The translations under genes were made by a program, and so were the position numbers. The notes beneath the pieces are model-generated. The model saw only the letters and a list, made by a program, of their open reading frames with translations, searched no databases and was not told where the DNA came from. DNA of 64,000 nt from G963665185 sp049723905 (GTDB lineage Bacteria; Desulfobacterota; Desulfovibrionia; Desulfovibrionales; Desulfovibrionaceae). How positions within the stretch are numbered: position 1 is the stretch's first letter; each line of letters starts with the position of its first letter. Below are positions 34,016 to 43,683 of this stretch, piece by piece. The stretch covers positions 2,170,001 to 2,234,000 of the forward strand of contig NZ_JBJKFD010000001.1 of the NCBI RefSeq assembly GCF_049723905.1. The letters run 5' to 3'.

Positions 34016-35485
34016 ATGCAGCGCGGTAAAAACTCCAGGCTTATGTGGGCCGTGGAACTCGAAGAGCAGGACTTTCAGGCAATAGCCCGGGCCGCTGGAG
34101 AAAGTCATCATCTTAAGGCTATCCCCCTTGAAGACCTCCCGGAACGCTTTGATAACGAAGAAGAACCATACCTTATATGGATATCCGACAAGGCATATGC
34201 ACAGATGCCCGATGCCAAGGAAAACTTCCTTGCCAACTGGGAAGGGCCGCAGCGCGCCCTGGTTGTCGGAGCGGGATCTCACGGCCCGGATTTTGAGGAA
34301 ACTGCGAACAAAGGCTACCTGACCACCGTGCTCTCCCCCCTTTCCGAAGAAAAGCTTCGGGAAGTCATGCTTCGGGCCGATGAAATCAACCACCTGTACT
34401 CTGATATTTTCCGCATGACCCGCGAGGTGCTTCTGGAACGGGAACTCCTGGCCCGCAAGACAGATCAGCTTCTTTTTCTCAACCAGATGCTTTCCCGCGC
34501 TTCGCAGTCCCTGGACCCCGGCACCATTCTCAACAGGGCAAAGGAAGACATGAACCTGCTCTTCCCGGTCAGCGCCCTGCAGGCTGTGTTCTGGAGCCCC
34601 TCGGCCACGGAGAGCATTGAAGCCGAACTGCTGGTAAGCCCCAATACCGACGGCTCCGTGCGTCAGGAATGGATGGATCATCTGCTGGAAAACGCAGTGC
34701 GCCTGGCGGCCGCTCCGGTAAAGAACTTCCGTCTCGACCTTCTGCCTTCCAGCGGTTCCAATACGCCGCTGCAGGGCCCGGAAGCAGAAGAAACCGTGGT
34801 GATGCCCCTGCGTACCGGGTATGAATATTTCGGCTGTCTGGCCTTGTGCTCGCCCAAGGGAACCCGCCTGGCCAAAGATCAGGTCCAGACCATGCGCGCG
34901 GCCATAAACCACCTGGCCCTGGCCCTCAAAAACGCCCTGCTCTACACACAGGCCAAAACCCAGGCCGAATACGACGGCCTGACAAAAATCCACAACCGCG
35001 CCAGCTTCGACGAAAGGCTGACTGAAGAGGTCAAACGCCACCAGCGCCATGGCCACGATTTTTCCCTGCTGATGCTCGACCTGGACCACTTCAAACGTAT
35101 CAACGACGACTACGGCCACCAGGCCGGAGACGCGGTTCTGCGCGGCATCGGTATGGTTCTGGCGGATACCCTCCGCATTTCCGACTTCACGGCCCGCTAC
35201 GGCGGCGAAGAATTCGTGGTGCTGCTCCCCCAGACCTCGGAAGACAAGGCCTGGTTGCTGGCTGAACGGCTTCGCAAGCGCATTGCCAAAAAGCGCTTCG
35301 ACTACTTGGGCAAGCCCATCCAGGTAACGGTCAGCATCGGCGTTGCCAGCATCAGCCCCGACTGCCTGAGCAAGGTGGACACGCTCATCAAGGACGCGGA
35401 CGAAGCCCTGTATCGCGCCAAGTCCAAAGGCCGCAACATGGTTTGTCTTTCCAACAAATTCGAAAGCCAGACCGCTATGCAATAG
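34016..35485 (+). CDS. Diguanylate cyclase (GGDEF) with GAF-like sensor region
   Basis: 489 residues. The C-terminal GGDEF domain starts DGLTKIHNRASFDERL and has the active loop GGEEF, with an RxxD inhibitory site (RISD) five residues before it. It should make c-di-GMP and be product-inhibited. The middle part (about 160-310) resembles a GAF domain after a coiled segment; the first 130 residues may be a degenerate receiver-like domain. There is no membrane segment. AGGAGA supports ATG 34016; the frame is open further upstream to 33731 but lies over the glycosyltransferase. It opens a signalling block with an HD-GYP gene. Confidence 0.94.
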   Translation: MQRGKNSRLMWAVELEEQDFQAIARAAGESHHLKAIPLEDLPERFDNEEEPYLIWISDKAYAQMPDAKENFLANWEGPQRALVVGAGSHGPDFEETANKGYLTTVLSPLSEEKLREVMLRADEINHLYSDIFRMTREVLLERELLARKTDQLLFLNQMLSRASQSLDPGTILNRAKEDMNLLFPVSALQAVFWSPSATESIEAELLVSPNTDGSVRQEWMDHLLENAVRLAAAPVKNFRLDLLPSSGSNTPLQGPEAEETVVMPLRTGYEYFGCLALCSPKGTRLAKDQVQTMRAAINHLALALKNALLYTQAKTQAEYDGLTKIHNRASFDERLTEEVKRHQRHGHDFSLLMLDLDHFKRINDDYGHQAGDAVLRGIGMVLADTLRISDFTARYGGEEFVVLLPQTSEDKAWLLAERLRKRIAKKRFDYLGKPIQVTVSIGVASISPDCLSKVDTLIKDADEALYRAKSKGRNMVCLSNKFESQTAMQ

Positions 35486-35540
35486 CGCCTTTCCCAGCCA
35501 TCTGCCGCACCAATGCCAGCGGTACGGCATGCATTTTTCC

Positions 35541-35580
35541 CAGCAAGGGGCCGGTTCTTAAAAAAACCGGCCCCTTGCTG
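35541..35580. terminator. Long perfect hairpin after the cyclase gene
   Basis: A 16-bp stem CAGCAAGGGGCCGGTT / AACCGGCCCCTTGCTG around an A-rich loop, about 55 bp after the stop codon. There is no U-tract on either side, so termination would have to be of an unusual kind, or the hairpin protects the 3' end. Confidence 0.55.
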
Positions 35581-35851
35581 CTGCCAAAGGCACATTCTCG
35601 TTGTTACTTCCCCACAAAAGCAAGACCGACGAATCTTCGCACCCATCGTCGATCCTGAATTCACCACCCGGCAATAAGTTTTTTGCCCCCTGCGCTTTTT
35701 CCGCAGCCTGACGGAAAGAGATGGGAACCCGCATGGCTTCCGGCTTTGCAAAGCATGACAAATTGGACTACAAACAAAAAAATGGACTGACCTTACGATC
35801 TGCAATCCAGCAGCAGGGCGTGTCCGTGATGTCAACGTTGCAAAGGAAACC

Positions 35852-36628
35852 ATGCAGGAAGATCAAGCAACCCGCATTCGCGGAATTTTCTCCCAAAGAC
35901 GGGACAGCACCCTTGGTCCAGGAACCACTCCTCCTAAAACCGAAAGCCTTATCTACTGGTTTGCCAAGGAAGATGCTCAGGGAAAAATCAAGACACAGGT
36001 CCTCAACGACGAATTCATCCCATCTGGCAAGCAGGAATTCTTCGAAAAAAACGACTTTCTCAAAAGGTTCACCCTGGAGCCGGAAATCTGGTACCAGCAG
36101 GTTACCCAACGCCTTATAATGGGCGAGCAATACCGCCAGACCGACCAGCTCATCGAAGCCCAAATCGCCTACAAACGCATCCTTTCCATCGACGAAGACA
36201 ACATCCGGGCCAACTTCGGCCTGGGACTCGTCTACCTGGCCCAGAACGAAGCGGGAAAAGCCACCTATGTGTTTGAAAAACTCGTGGGGCTTCAGGAATC
36301 CTTTTTGCCCGAACACAAACATCTGTTCAACGAATTCGGCATTGCCCTGCGTAAGAAACAGATGTTCGACGAGGCCATACGCTACTACCACCGGGCCATC
36401 GAACTCACGCAAAAGGACGAGAACCTCTACCTCAACCTTGCCCGCGCCCATTTTGAAAAAGGCGACAGAGCCCCGGCCTTTGCCAACCTGCGCATCTGCC
36501 TGGAGATCAACAGCGCACACGGAGAAGCCAAATCATTCCTCAAGTACATGGCCCGGGAACGGCTGCTTCCGCCCGGAGACGACGTCATGCCCTTTGTCCG
36601 CGCAGCCCTGGCGCAGATGCCCAAGTAA
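35852..36628 (+). CDS. TPR-repeat protein
   Basis: 258 residues. A polar N-terminal part (1-75, with LIYWFAKEDAQGKIKTQVLN) is followed by three to four tetratricopeptide repeats (about 80-230), for example QLIEAQIAYKRILSIDEDN and EAIRYYHRAIELTQKDENLY. It should be a cytoplasmic scaffold that binds other proteins. It sits between a c-di-GMP cyclase and an HD-GYP phosphodiesterase on the same strand and may link them (inference). AAGGAAACC precedes the ATG. Confidence 0.88.
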   Translation: MQEDQATRIRGIFSQRRDSTLGPGTTPPKTESLIYWFAKEDAQGKIKTQVLNDEFIPSGKQEFFEKNDFLKRFTLEPEIWYQQVTQRLIMGEQYRQTDQLIEAQIAYKRILSIDEDNIRANFGLGLVYLAQNEAGKATYVFEKLVGLQESFLPEHKHLFNEFGIALRKKQMFDEAIRYYHRAIELTQKDENLYLNLARAHFEKGDRAPAFANLRICLEINSAHGEAKSFLKYMARERLLPPGDDVMPFVRAALAQMPK

Positions 36629-36832
36629 CGTCCTTCATCCTTCCTCCCTCAAAAAATCAGAATGCCCTTTCCCCCCGATCCATAAGGGCGATGGCGATTT
36701 TCCCCCCGGACTACGCCCCCAAACAACAAACTCTCTGATTGCTGGCCCCTTAATATTTGTGTAATTTATAGATAGAAATCGGGAGTCCTGAACTCCAACC
36801 GCATTTATGATCCTCTCGCCAAGGAATTTAAG

Positions 36833-37981
36833 ATGCACAAAAGGATTCGTCTCGGCCAATTGTGCCCCGGCATGTTCGTAGTCAACTACGGAGCCGGCAC
36901 CTTTGACGATCCTTTTGTTGAACTCGGATATTTCATCAAAACCATGGACCAGATTGTGGAGCTCAAGGAGCGCCGCATCCATGAGCTGCTCATTGACATA
37001 CGCCTCGGCTGCGATGTCCGCTTCAAAGACACCCCGCCCCAAAACACCGTTTCTTTCGAGCAGGAACTGCACGTTGCCGAAAAGCTGTATGTGGAAACCC
37101 TGCGCCATGCCCGTTCCTTCATGGCAGATGTCCGCCATGGCAAAGGTGTGGATTACCAGCAATCCCTTCCACTCCTGGACAAACTCATGCAAAGCGTCCG
37201 GCGCAACAGAACCGCGGCGGGCAGTCTTTCCAAACTGCGCAGGTTCGACGAATACACGTATACCCACTGTATCAACGTCGCCGTGCTGAGCATGTCCTTC
37301 GGCTCCTTTCTGGGGCTGGACGAGGAAGAGCTCCGCCTGATAGGATTGGCCGGACTGTATCACGACGTGGGCAAGGCCCTTGTTCCTGAAAAACTGCTCA
37401 ACAAACCAGGCCGTTTTACGCCTGCAGAATATGCGCAGATAAAGACCCACCCCCTGCACGGGTACAAGCTGATGACCAGCCAGAGCGGGCTGGACCAACG
37501 CGTGCTGCGGGCCATTGTGGAACACCACGAACGGGCCGACGGTTCCGGCTATCCCATGGGGCTGGCAGGAGATGATATTTCAACTTTCGCCCAGATCATC
37601 GGCATTGTAGACGTTTACGACGCCCTCACATCCAACCGCTGCTACCGCAGTGCCCAACTCCCGCGCGATGTTCTCCGCATCATGTTCGAACGCCGCGAGA
37701 ACGATTTCATCACCGGCCTGGTGGAAAGGTTCATCAAGTGTATGGGGATTTATCCCCCTGGCAGCTTTGTCCGCCTTTCCGACGGACGGTACGGTGTGGT
37801 TTGCGAAACAAATACGGATCAGGCACTCGCCCCCCGTGTCAAAGTGGCTTTGGACAGCAAGCTCCGCCCCCTGACACCGGAAATCGTCGACACGGCGGTT
37901 GAGTCCAACCCCAAACTTTCCATTGTGGACTGTCTTGATCCGGCTCAATTTAAGATTGACGTGTACCGACTGGTGAACTGA
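36833..37981 (+). CDS. HD-GYP phosphodiesterase with DUF3391-like N-terminus
   Basis: 382 residues. An N-terminal DUF3391-like region (1-110, LGQLCPGMFVVNYGAGTF) is followed by the HD-GYP domain: the HD pair in LYHDVGKALVPEKLLNKPG, HHERADGSGYP with the GYP motif, and DVYDALTSNRCY. HD-GYP enzymes hydrolyse c-di-GMP using a metal centre. It would counter the cyclase encoded 1.3 kb upstream. The C-terminal 70 residues form a small beta domain (GSFVRLSDGRYGVVCE) usual for this subfamily. 37982-38284 downstream shows no gene. Confidence 0.95.
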   Translation: MHKRIRLGQLCPGMFVVNYGAGTFDDPFVELGYFIKTMDQIVELKERRIHELLIDIRLGCDVRFKDTPPQNTVSFEQELHVAEKLYVETLRHARSFMADVRHGKGVDYQQSLPLLDKLMQSVRRNRTAAGSLSKLRRFDEYTYTHCINVAVLSMSFGSFLGLDEEELRLIGLAGLYHDVGKALVPEKLLNKPGRFTPAEYAQIKTHPLHGYKLMTSQSGLDQRVLRAIVEHHERADGSGYPMGLAGDDISTFAQIIGIVDVYDALTSNRCYRSAQLPRDVLRIMFERRENDFITGLVERFIKCMGIYPPGSFVRLSDGRYGVVCETNTDQALAPRVKVALDSKLRPLTPEIVDTAVESNPKLSIVDCLDPAQFKIDVYRLVN

Positions 37982-38284
37982 GCCGAAGAACCATTGCCGT
38001 CGGCCATGGTCCGCATTTTTTTTGGATGTACAATCCAGGAAAGCGATTTTTAGTTGCGCGAGCAACTTTTAGTTAAATTCCTATTTACTAAGAACTACTA
38101 TTTAGGTATTTATACTATCAGTTGTTTGCAACAAAGGCATACTTTCGGATTGAAATCCATGACGCAGTTCTTATGTATGCCCATGTATATGTCCTCGGAT
38201 GGCAACAAGACGTCAAAGAGTCATTTTAATACTACGGGAAACCGTCAATATTCACGCGCATTCTTATTCACACAGGAGGGGAAA

Positions 38285-40417
38285 ATGACCATCAAACTCA
38301 AATTGGCAATCGGCTTTCTGGCCATGGTGTTGCTTGTAGGGGCCACGGGCTTTTACGCCTACCAGGCATTGGACGGACAATCCCATGCGGTCAATGAACT
38401 CATCAATGACGACTTTGTCTACTATCAGACTACGTGCCGGGTGACGGAATCCATGCTTTTGCACAACCGGCATGCAAAAATGGTTTTTCTTAACATGGGC
38501 AAACCCGACGTCCAGGCCAACTTTATTGAGAAAATAAAGAAACAATCGGCAATCATCCGCCCCTTGCTGAGCAAACTGGCAAAACTTACTGCCGAAGACC
38601 CTCATCTGGACGGTGAAACAAAACGTATCGCAGCAGAAATACAGGACCAGTACGCCTACTATTACGACGGATTATCCAAGGTGTTGGATCGCGCTCTAAA
38701 GGACCAGACGCTCACGCCCAACCAGGCCGACGCCCTGATGGACCCTTACAAGGACGCCGCCCACGAATTGGAATCCGGCATTGATACGATGGCCCTGGCG
38801 GGCAAGGAAATGCTGCAGTCGGTTTCCGAAGAAACCCTGGCCAATCTCAAAAGCGTGGGAAAAAATATGACCCTCGTTATCTTGGCGGCCTTTGTTTTGG
38901 CCGCTCTGCTGGGAGTGTCCATCACTTTTTCCATCACCCGTCCCCTCAAGCGCATGGTCCAGTCTGTTTCGGCCTTGGCCCGTGGCAGTTTCGGGCAGCA
39001 GCTCGAAACAAGCCGCAAGGATGAAATCGGCCACGTGGCCCGCTCCATGCAAGAGATGATCAACACCCTGAACAGCGCTCTCGAAGAACTGGAACACGTT
39101 TCCCAATCCATCCAGAACGGCCACCTGCTGCAACGCGGACAAGTGGATAAATTCCCCGGCGATTTCAGGCAGTTCATTCATGATTCCAACAGCCTGGCCG
39201 ATTCGCTGGTTGGATTTTTCGACAACCTGCCCACTCCGGTCATGGCCATCGATAACAAATACAACATCTTGTACATGAACACGGCCGGGGCCGCCGTGGG
39301 CGGAACAACGCCCGACAAACTGCGTGGAACCAAATGCTACGACCACTTCCGCACGGGCGACTGCCAGTCGAAGCAATGCGCCTGCACCCTGGCCATGCGA
39401 GACCGGACAAAACGCAACTCCCAAACACACGCCAACCCCGGCGGCGTGGCCAACCTGGATATCGACTACATCGCCATCCCCATAATGGCTGACAACGGCG
39501 AGGTGCAAGGCGCTTTCGAAGTCGTCCTCGACCAGACCGAAGTCCGGGAAAACCAACGCAAAATTATTGCCGCGGCAGAAAAAACCGCCGCTGTTGTCGA
39601 CCGCCTTTCCTCGGCGGCCGAAGAACTCTCCGCCCAGGTGGAACAGTCCAGCAGAGGCGCCGACGAACAACGCACCATGACCACGGAAACCGCCACCGCC
39701 ATGGAAGAGATGAACGCCACGGTCATGGAAGTGGCCCACAACGCATCCAACGCCGCATCCAGCGCCGAAGAAGCCAAAAACAATGCCCAGAACGGCGAAA
39801 AAATAGTGGAGCAGGTGGTAGGAGCCATTGAAACGATTCGGGGAAAAACCGAAGAGCTCACAGCAGATATAGACACCCTCGGCAGCCAGGTGGAAGGCAT
39901 CAGCAAGGTTATGACGGTCATCACCGACATTGCCGACCAGACCAACCTGCTGGCTCTTAACGCCGCAATCGAAGCTGCACGGGCAGGCGATGCCGGGCGC
40001 GGATTCGCCGTGGTCGCAGACGAAGTCCGCAAGCTGGCGGAAAAGACAATGCAGGCCACCAAGGAAGTGGGCGAAGCCATCACCTCCATCCAGCAGGCCA
40101 CAGCAACCAATGTGCAGGGAATGCGCGAGGCGGAAAACGCAGTGCAGGAAAGCACGGACCTGGCTTCGGAAGCAGGACAGGCCCTGCATAGCATCGTGCG
40201 CATAGTGGACACTACGGCAGACCAGGTGCGCAACATTGCCACCGCCTCGGAAGAACAGTCCGCAGCCAGCGAGGAAATCAGCCGCAACGTGGAAGAAATC
40301 AACAGGATTTCCAACGAAACCGCAGACGCCATGGGGCAGTCGGCCCAGGCCATTACCGAACTGGCCGCCCTTGCCAGCCAGCTCGGCGGAATGGTGAGCG
40401 ACATGCGGCAATCGTAA
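38285..40417 (+). CDS. Methyl-accepting chemotaxis protein with HAMP and Cys-rich PAS
   Basis: 710 residues. Membrane segment 1 (about 8-28), a periplasmic helical sensor, membrane segment 2 (about 195-216), a HAMP domain (218-266), a PAS domain (about 315-410) and the signalling helices with tip DQTNLLALNAAIEAARAGD near residue 553. The PAS domain has a Cys-rich run CYDHFRTGDCQSKQCACTL, common in Desulfovibrio receptors and possibly a redox or metal site. It should signal to CheA. ATG 38285 has AGGAGGG 5 bp upstream; earlier in-frame codons are not coding-like. Confidence 0.96.
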   Translation: MTIKLKLAIGFLAMVLLVGATGFYAYQALDGQSHAVNELINDDFVYYQTTCRVTESMLLHNRHAKMVFLNMGKPDVQANFIEKIKKQSAIIRPLLSKLAKLTAEDPHLDGETKRIAAEIQDQYAYYYDGLSKVLDRALKDQTLTPNQADALMDPYKDAAHELESGIDTMALAGKEMLQSVSEETLANLKSVGKNMTLVILAAFVLAALLGVSITFSITRPLKRMVQSVSALARGSFGQQLETSRKDEIGHVARSMQEMINTLNSALEELEHVSQSIQNGHLLQRGQVDKFPGDFRQFIHDSNSLADSLVGFFDNLPTPVMAIDNKYNILYMNTAGAAVGGTTPDKLRGTKCYDHFRTGDCQSKQCACTLAMRDRTKRNSQTHANPGGVANLDIDYIAIPIMADNGEVQGAFEVVLDQTEVRENQRKIIAAAEKTAAVVDRLSSAAEELSAQVEQSSRGADEQRTMTTETATAMEEMNATVMEVAHNASNAASSAEEAKNNAQNGEKIVEQVVGAIETIRGKTEELTADIDTLGSQVEGISKVMTVITDIADQTNLLALNAAIEAARAGDAGRGFAVVADEVRKLAEKTMQATKEVGEAITSIQQATATNVQGMREAENAVQESTDLASEAGQALHSIVRIVDTTADQVRNIATASEEQSAASEEISRNVEEINRISNETADAMGQSAQAITELAALASQLGGMVSDMRQS

Positions 40418-40434
40418 CCTGCGAGCAAAAATAA

Positions 40435-40479
40435 CAAAAAACCGCGGCCCGGATGTAATTTCCAGGCCGCGGTTTTTTG
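40435..40479 (+). terminator. Terminator of the chemoreceptor gene
   Basis: CCGCGGCC / GGCCGCGG stem with flanking A-run and TTTTTT, 20 bp after the stop. Confidence 0.85.
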
Positions 40480-40481
40480 TT

Positions 40482-40563
40482 ATTGAATCGCGACGTGTAC
40501 TCTTCTTGTACACAAGCGAGTTCAATTTTTCGCAGCAACACCGCTATCGTGTTTTTTTCAGCC
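40482..40563. repeat. Palindromic intergenic element, copy A (partial)
   Basis: Contains the arm TTGAATCGC, the hairpin GTGTACtcttcttGTACAC, the returning arm GCGAGTTCAA, then GCAGCAAC..GCTATCGTG and part of the right end. The left end is missing, next to the chemoreceptor terminator. Confidence 0.75.
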
Positions 40564-40626
40564 GCCCGCCGCGCAGCGAAACCAAATGCAACGAAGCCGG
40601 GGACAAAAATCGCGCGGTCATCATCA

Positions 40627-40755
40627 CAAGGCTGCTCAAAAAGGTGCGAGAGCAAGGCGCCAGAAAAATTGAATCGCGACGTGTACTCTTATTGTACACA
40701 AGCGAGTTCTATTTTTCGCAGCAACGCTGCTATCGTGCCTTTTTCAGCTGCCTTG
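40627..40755. repeat. Palindromic intergenic element, copy B
   Basis: Complete copy with ends CAAGGCTGCTC and CAGCTGCCTTG. Arms TTGAATCGC and GCGAGTTCTA flank the hairpin GTGTACtcttattGTACAC. Its right end runs 12 bp into the 3' end of rlmN and supplies the stop codon. Confidence 0.8.
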
Positions 40756-41790
40756 AGACTGATTGGCGAGCTGTCCACACGCCGCCGCAATATCCTGCCC
40801 CTTGGACTTACGCAGGGTACAGGTCATGCCCTTTGAACAAAGATATTCGGAAAAAGCGGTAACGTCTTCGGGTTGTGGCGCCTTGTACAGGCTGGTGCGG
40901 CCGGGGTTGTAGGCAATGAGGTTGACCTTGCACTTGAGCCGGGAAAGCAGGCGGACCAATTCGCGGGCATGGCCCAGGCTGTCGTTCACACCGCGCAGCA
41001 TCACGTATTCCAGGGTAACACGCTCGCGTGGCCGCACAGGGTAGGTGCGCAGGTCGTCCATGAGCTGGTCCAGGGGATAGGCCCGGGCCGCCTTGGGCAT
41101 GATGCGTTCGCGCAGCTCCTGGGTGGGGGCGTGCAGACTCACGGCCAGCAGGGCCATGTCGTGGCGTCCGAACTCCTCCAGCGTGCCGGGAATACCCACG
41201 GTGGAAACGGTGCATCGGCGCGCGCCGATGGCAAGCCCGCTGTCGTCGTGGATGGTGCGCAGGCTCTTGATGAGAGTCTCCATGTTCAGCATGGGCTCGC
41301 CCATGCCCATAAAGACCAAATTGCGCAGTCTTTTGGATTCCATTTGCATGTCGCGCAGATAGTTGCGCGCCACCACAACCTGCCCAGCCATTTCGGAATG
41401 GGTAAGATTGCGCGCGCAGCCCATGGTGCCGGTGCTGCAAAAGGTGCAGGCCATGGCGCAGCCTGCCTGCGTGGAGAGGCATTGGGTGTAGTGCGTGGGT
41501 TCGGGGATGAGAACGGTTTCCACCAGTTCCCCGTCGCTCATGCGCAACAGAAATTTGATGGTCCCGTCCGTGCTGGTCAGCACCTCGGCCACTTCCGGAA
41601 GGATGGCCGAAGCCTCTTCTCCAAGCTTGGCCCGAAAGGTCTTGGACAGGTTGGTCATGTCCGCAAAATCGGTCACGCCCTTTTGCCACAGCCATTGCCA
41701 CAGCTGTGCTGCCCGAAAGGGCGGTTCTCCAACGGAGCTGATAAAATCTTTCAGCTCTTCCAATGAAAAATCAAGCAGATTCGGATTCAT
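40744..41790 (-). CDS. rlmN: Dual-specificity 23S rRNA/tRNA methyltransferase RlmN
   Basis: 348 residues. Radical-SAM enzyme that methylates A2503 of 23S rRNA and A37 of some tRNAs. Cys111, Cys115 and Cys118 (CAMACTFC) bind the [4Fe-4S] cluster; the SAM region GMGEPMLN and the C-terminal catalytic cysteine region (CTLRKSKGQDIAAACGQL) are present. It is cytoplasmic. The last four codons and the stop overlap the end of repeat copy B, so the C-terminal residues may have been altered by insertion of that element. Confidence 0.97.
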   Translation of the reverse strand: MNPNLLDFSLEELKDFISSVGEPPFRAAQLWQWLWQKGVTDFADMTNLSKTFRAKLGEEASAILPEVAEVLTSTDGTIKFLLRMSDGELVETVLIPEPTHYTQCLSTQAGCAMACTFCSTGTMGCARNLTHSEMAGQVVVARNYLRDMQMESKRLRNLVFMGMGEPMLNMETLIKSLRTIHDDSGLAIGARRCTVSTVGIPGTLEEFGRHDMALLAVSLHAPTQELRERIMPKAARAYPLDQLMDDLRTYPVRPRERVTLEYVMLRGVNDSLGHARELVRLLSRLKCKVNLIAYNPGRTSLYKAPQPEDVTAFSEYLCSKGMTCTLRKSKGQDIAAACGQLANQSQGS

Positions 41791-41871
41791 ATGTTCCTGG
41801 TGGTTTTAACGGCACGAAATATTTACAATGCGCGCCTATTCCCTGACGGATGTTCTGTCAAGGCGACGGGC

Positions 41872-43296
41872 TCAGGCGTAGACGCCAAGGCAGGTCACCA
41901 GCACGTCGGGCGACGAGGCAAAGGCTGCGCCGGGCAGCAGCTTGCGCACCTTCTCCCTGAGGTCGGGGTCGGTGGTGACGAAAATGCTCTTTGTCTGGCG
42001 GCACCGCTTGATGGCCGCGGCCAACATGGGCAGATCGCTGCATGTATCCCCGCAAACCAGATTGGGCCCTGTAGCCATGTCCAAGTTCAACATGCTGTCC
42101 AAAAACGTTACAGCATCGCCCTTGTCGAAATCCTTGAGCCCACTCTCCCCTTGAACCGTAAGGATGATTTCAATGTCCAGCCCGGTGTCTTCGATGCGCA
42201 GCATGGTTCCGGCGGGATCGAGATGGCGCAACAGATCGGAAACCCGGCTCAGCAAAGCACGCGAACGGTCCGGGGAAATGCTTTTGTTCACATCCTGCCG
42301 CGCCAGCGTGGTCTGCCCGAACTTGAACTGCAGCCCCGACCCGATCATCCCGAAAATTTCCATGCCGGGTTCCCGCAGAATTTTTTGCAGACGGGAGTTG
42401 AGCAGCATCAGCAAGGCTTCCTTGTCCGGTTCCACCGGGTAGGCTCCGCGACGGCCGTTCAAATCCACAAATTCCCGCCCCTTGGATCCGGCCAGAATGT
42501 AGCGGCCCATGGGCATGACATTGACGTCTGTCAGGCCGCCCCCGTTGTTGGCGGACGCCAGGGGAGCGGACGTGAGCATGACCGCGCGCTTGCAGTGTGT
42601 GGCCGAAAACCGTGTAAGAAACACGGCGTTGTATATGGATTGGATGGACGAGCGGTAGTGCCCGCAGTAGTTGTTGACCGTGCCGTCCCGGTCCGTGAAA
42701 AAACAGGCGTAATACTCCTCGCCCACATACTCGGCCAGGGTTTCGACCTCGCTCGCCAGCTCGGGCAAAGATGCGGCCATGTACCCGACCAGGGCGTCCT
42801 CGCCGTCGCGCAGGTACGTCAGGTCCTTGGCCAGTTCGCCTATCTCGTATTCCAGGTCCAGGCCCAACCAGTCCGTCCCAGCTCTGTCCGTCCCCGATTT
42901 ATCAGGCCCAGCCCCACTTTTCACGGCCACCTGAAAACGCCCCTCTTGCTGAGGAAGGCGCTCCAGCTCTTCCAGGGCGGTTTCCAATGTCCGGATGTCG
43001 GCCCTCGACGGTTCCCCGCCGTTGAGCACGGCAAGGGTGAGCCTGCGCCGTACCGCGGCCACACCTTCCATAAGCAGGTAAAAACCGGACAATGTCAGGA
43101 CCCCGTCCCGTGTACGGGCCTCTCCTTGCATGGGTGCAGCTCCTTCCCGCGCCAAAACGCCGTAGCCGAAAGGACCGGGCCGGGCAACGGGGATTTTCAC
43201 GTCCGGTTCAATAGTATCGGGTTGCCCTTTTTCCGGCAAGTTGCAGTGCAAAAATAACATCCCAAATACCATTCCATGCAAAAGCCCGACATGCAT
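41872..43296 (-). CDS. HAD-superfamily phosphatase (trehalose-phosphatase-like)
   Basis: 474 residues from ATG 43296, chosen because AAAGGA lies 9 bp upstream; the frame stays open to 43392. HAD motif I is FFTDRDGTVNN (about residue 206) and the acidic motif IV is GDTCSDLPML near the C-terminus, with a cap-like region between. This layout recalls trehalose-6-phosphate or glucosylglycerol-phosphate phosphatases, fitting an osmolyte role in a possibly marine bacterium. The 180-residue N-terminal part is not recognised. No synthase gene is nearby, so the substrate remains open. Confidence 0.65.
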   Translation of the reverse strand: MHVGLLHGMVFGMLFLHCNLPEKGQPDTIEPDVKIPVARPGPFGYGVLAREGAAPMQGEARTRDGVLTLSGFYLLMEGVAAVRRRLTLAVLNGGEPSRADIRTLETALEELERLPQQEGRFQVAVKSGAGPDKSGTDRAGTDWLGLDLEYEIGELAKDLTYLRDGEDALVGYMAASLPELASEVETLAEYVGEEYYACFFTDRDGTVNNYCGHYRSSIQSIYNAVFLTRFSATHCKRAVMLTSAPLASANNGGGLTDVNVMPMGRYILAGSKGREFVDLNGRRGAYPVEPDKEALLMLLNSRLQKILREPGMEIFGMIGSGLQFKFGQTTLARQDVNKSISPDRSRALLSRVSDLLRHLDPAGTMLRIEDTGLDIEIILTVQGESGLKDFDKGDAVTFLDSMLNLDMATGPNLVCGDTCSDLPMLAAAIKRCRQTKSIFVTTDPDLREKVRKLLPGAAFASSPDVLVTCLGVYA

Positions 43297-43425
43297 GGCA
43301 AACATTCCTTTGCGCGGCACCGGCGTTGCCGGACTCTCTTCCCCCTGGACGGGGCTGATTTTCCCAAAGTGGAGGAAACCGGCAGCCTGCAAAGGCCTGC
43401 CTTTTCCTGCTTCTGACGTGTTTGG

Positions 43426-43683
43426 TTACACCAGAAGCGACTTGACCTGCACCCCTTCGATCATCCCAAGGCGGCCGGTAATGGCCCCGACCTCGTCCGT
43501 GGTGGCTTCCACGATAAGGCTGATGACACTGACGCCCCGGTCCTTGTACGGCAACCCGATGCGCCCGATGATGGCCTGACCGTGGCGGCTGAGTATTTCA
43601 TTGACCTTGGGCGCAAAGGCTTCGCGCTCCTTGACCACAATGCCGATGACGCCAAGACGCTTTTCGCCTGCCGCATTATCCAT
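43426..43683 (-). CDS. TM1266-family [FeFe]-hydrogenase-associated regulator
   Basis: 85 residues. The single ACT-like domain (RLGVIGIVVKEREAFAPKVN, GRIGLPYKDRGVSVISLIVE, GMIEGVQVKSLLV) matches the TM1266 family, small proteins found next to hydrogenase genes and proposed to regulate them. It follows hydB on the same strand after 350 bp of DNA in which I see no other gene. TTGGAG lies 8 bp before ATG 43683; the longer open frame to 43827 is not coding-like. A similar ferredoxin-like fold is seen in NikR effector domains. Confidence 0.85.
   Translation of the reverse strand: MDNAAGEKRLGVIGIVVKEREAFAPKVNEILSRHGQAIIGRIGLPYKDRGVSVISLIVEATTDEVGAITGRLGMIEGVQVKSLLV

Noticed and set aside
38000..38284. 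c-di-GMP riboswitch before the chemoreceptor, expected from the signalling context
   Set aside because: The conserved core and tetraloop-receptor sequence of GEMM riboswitches are not seen.
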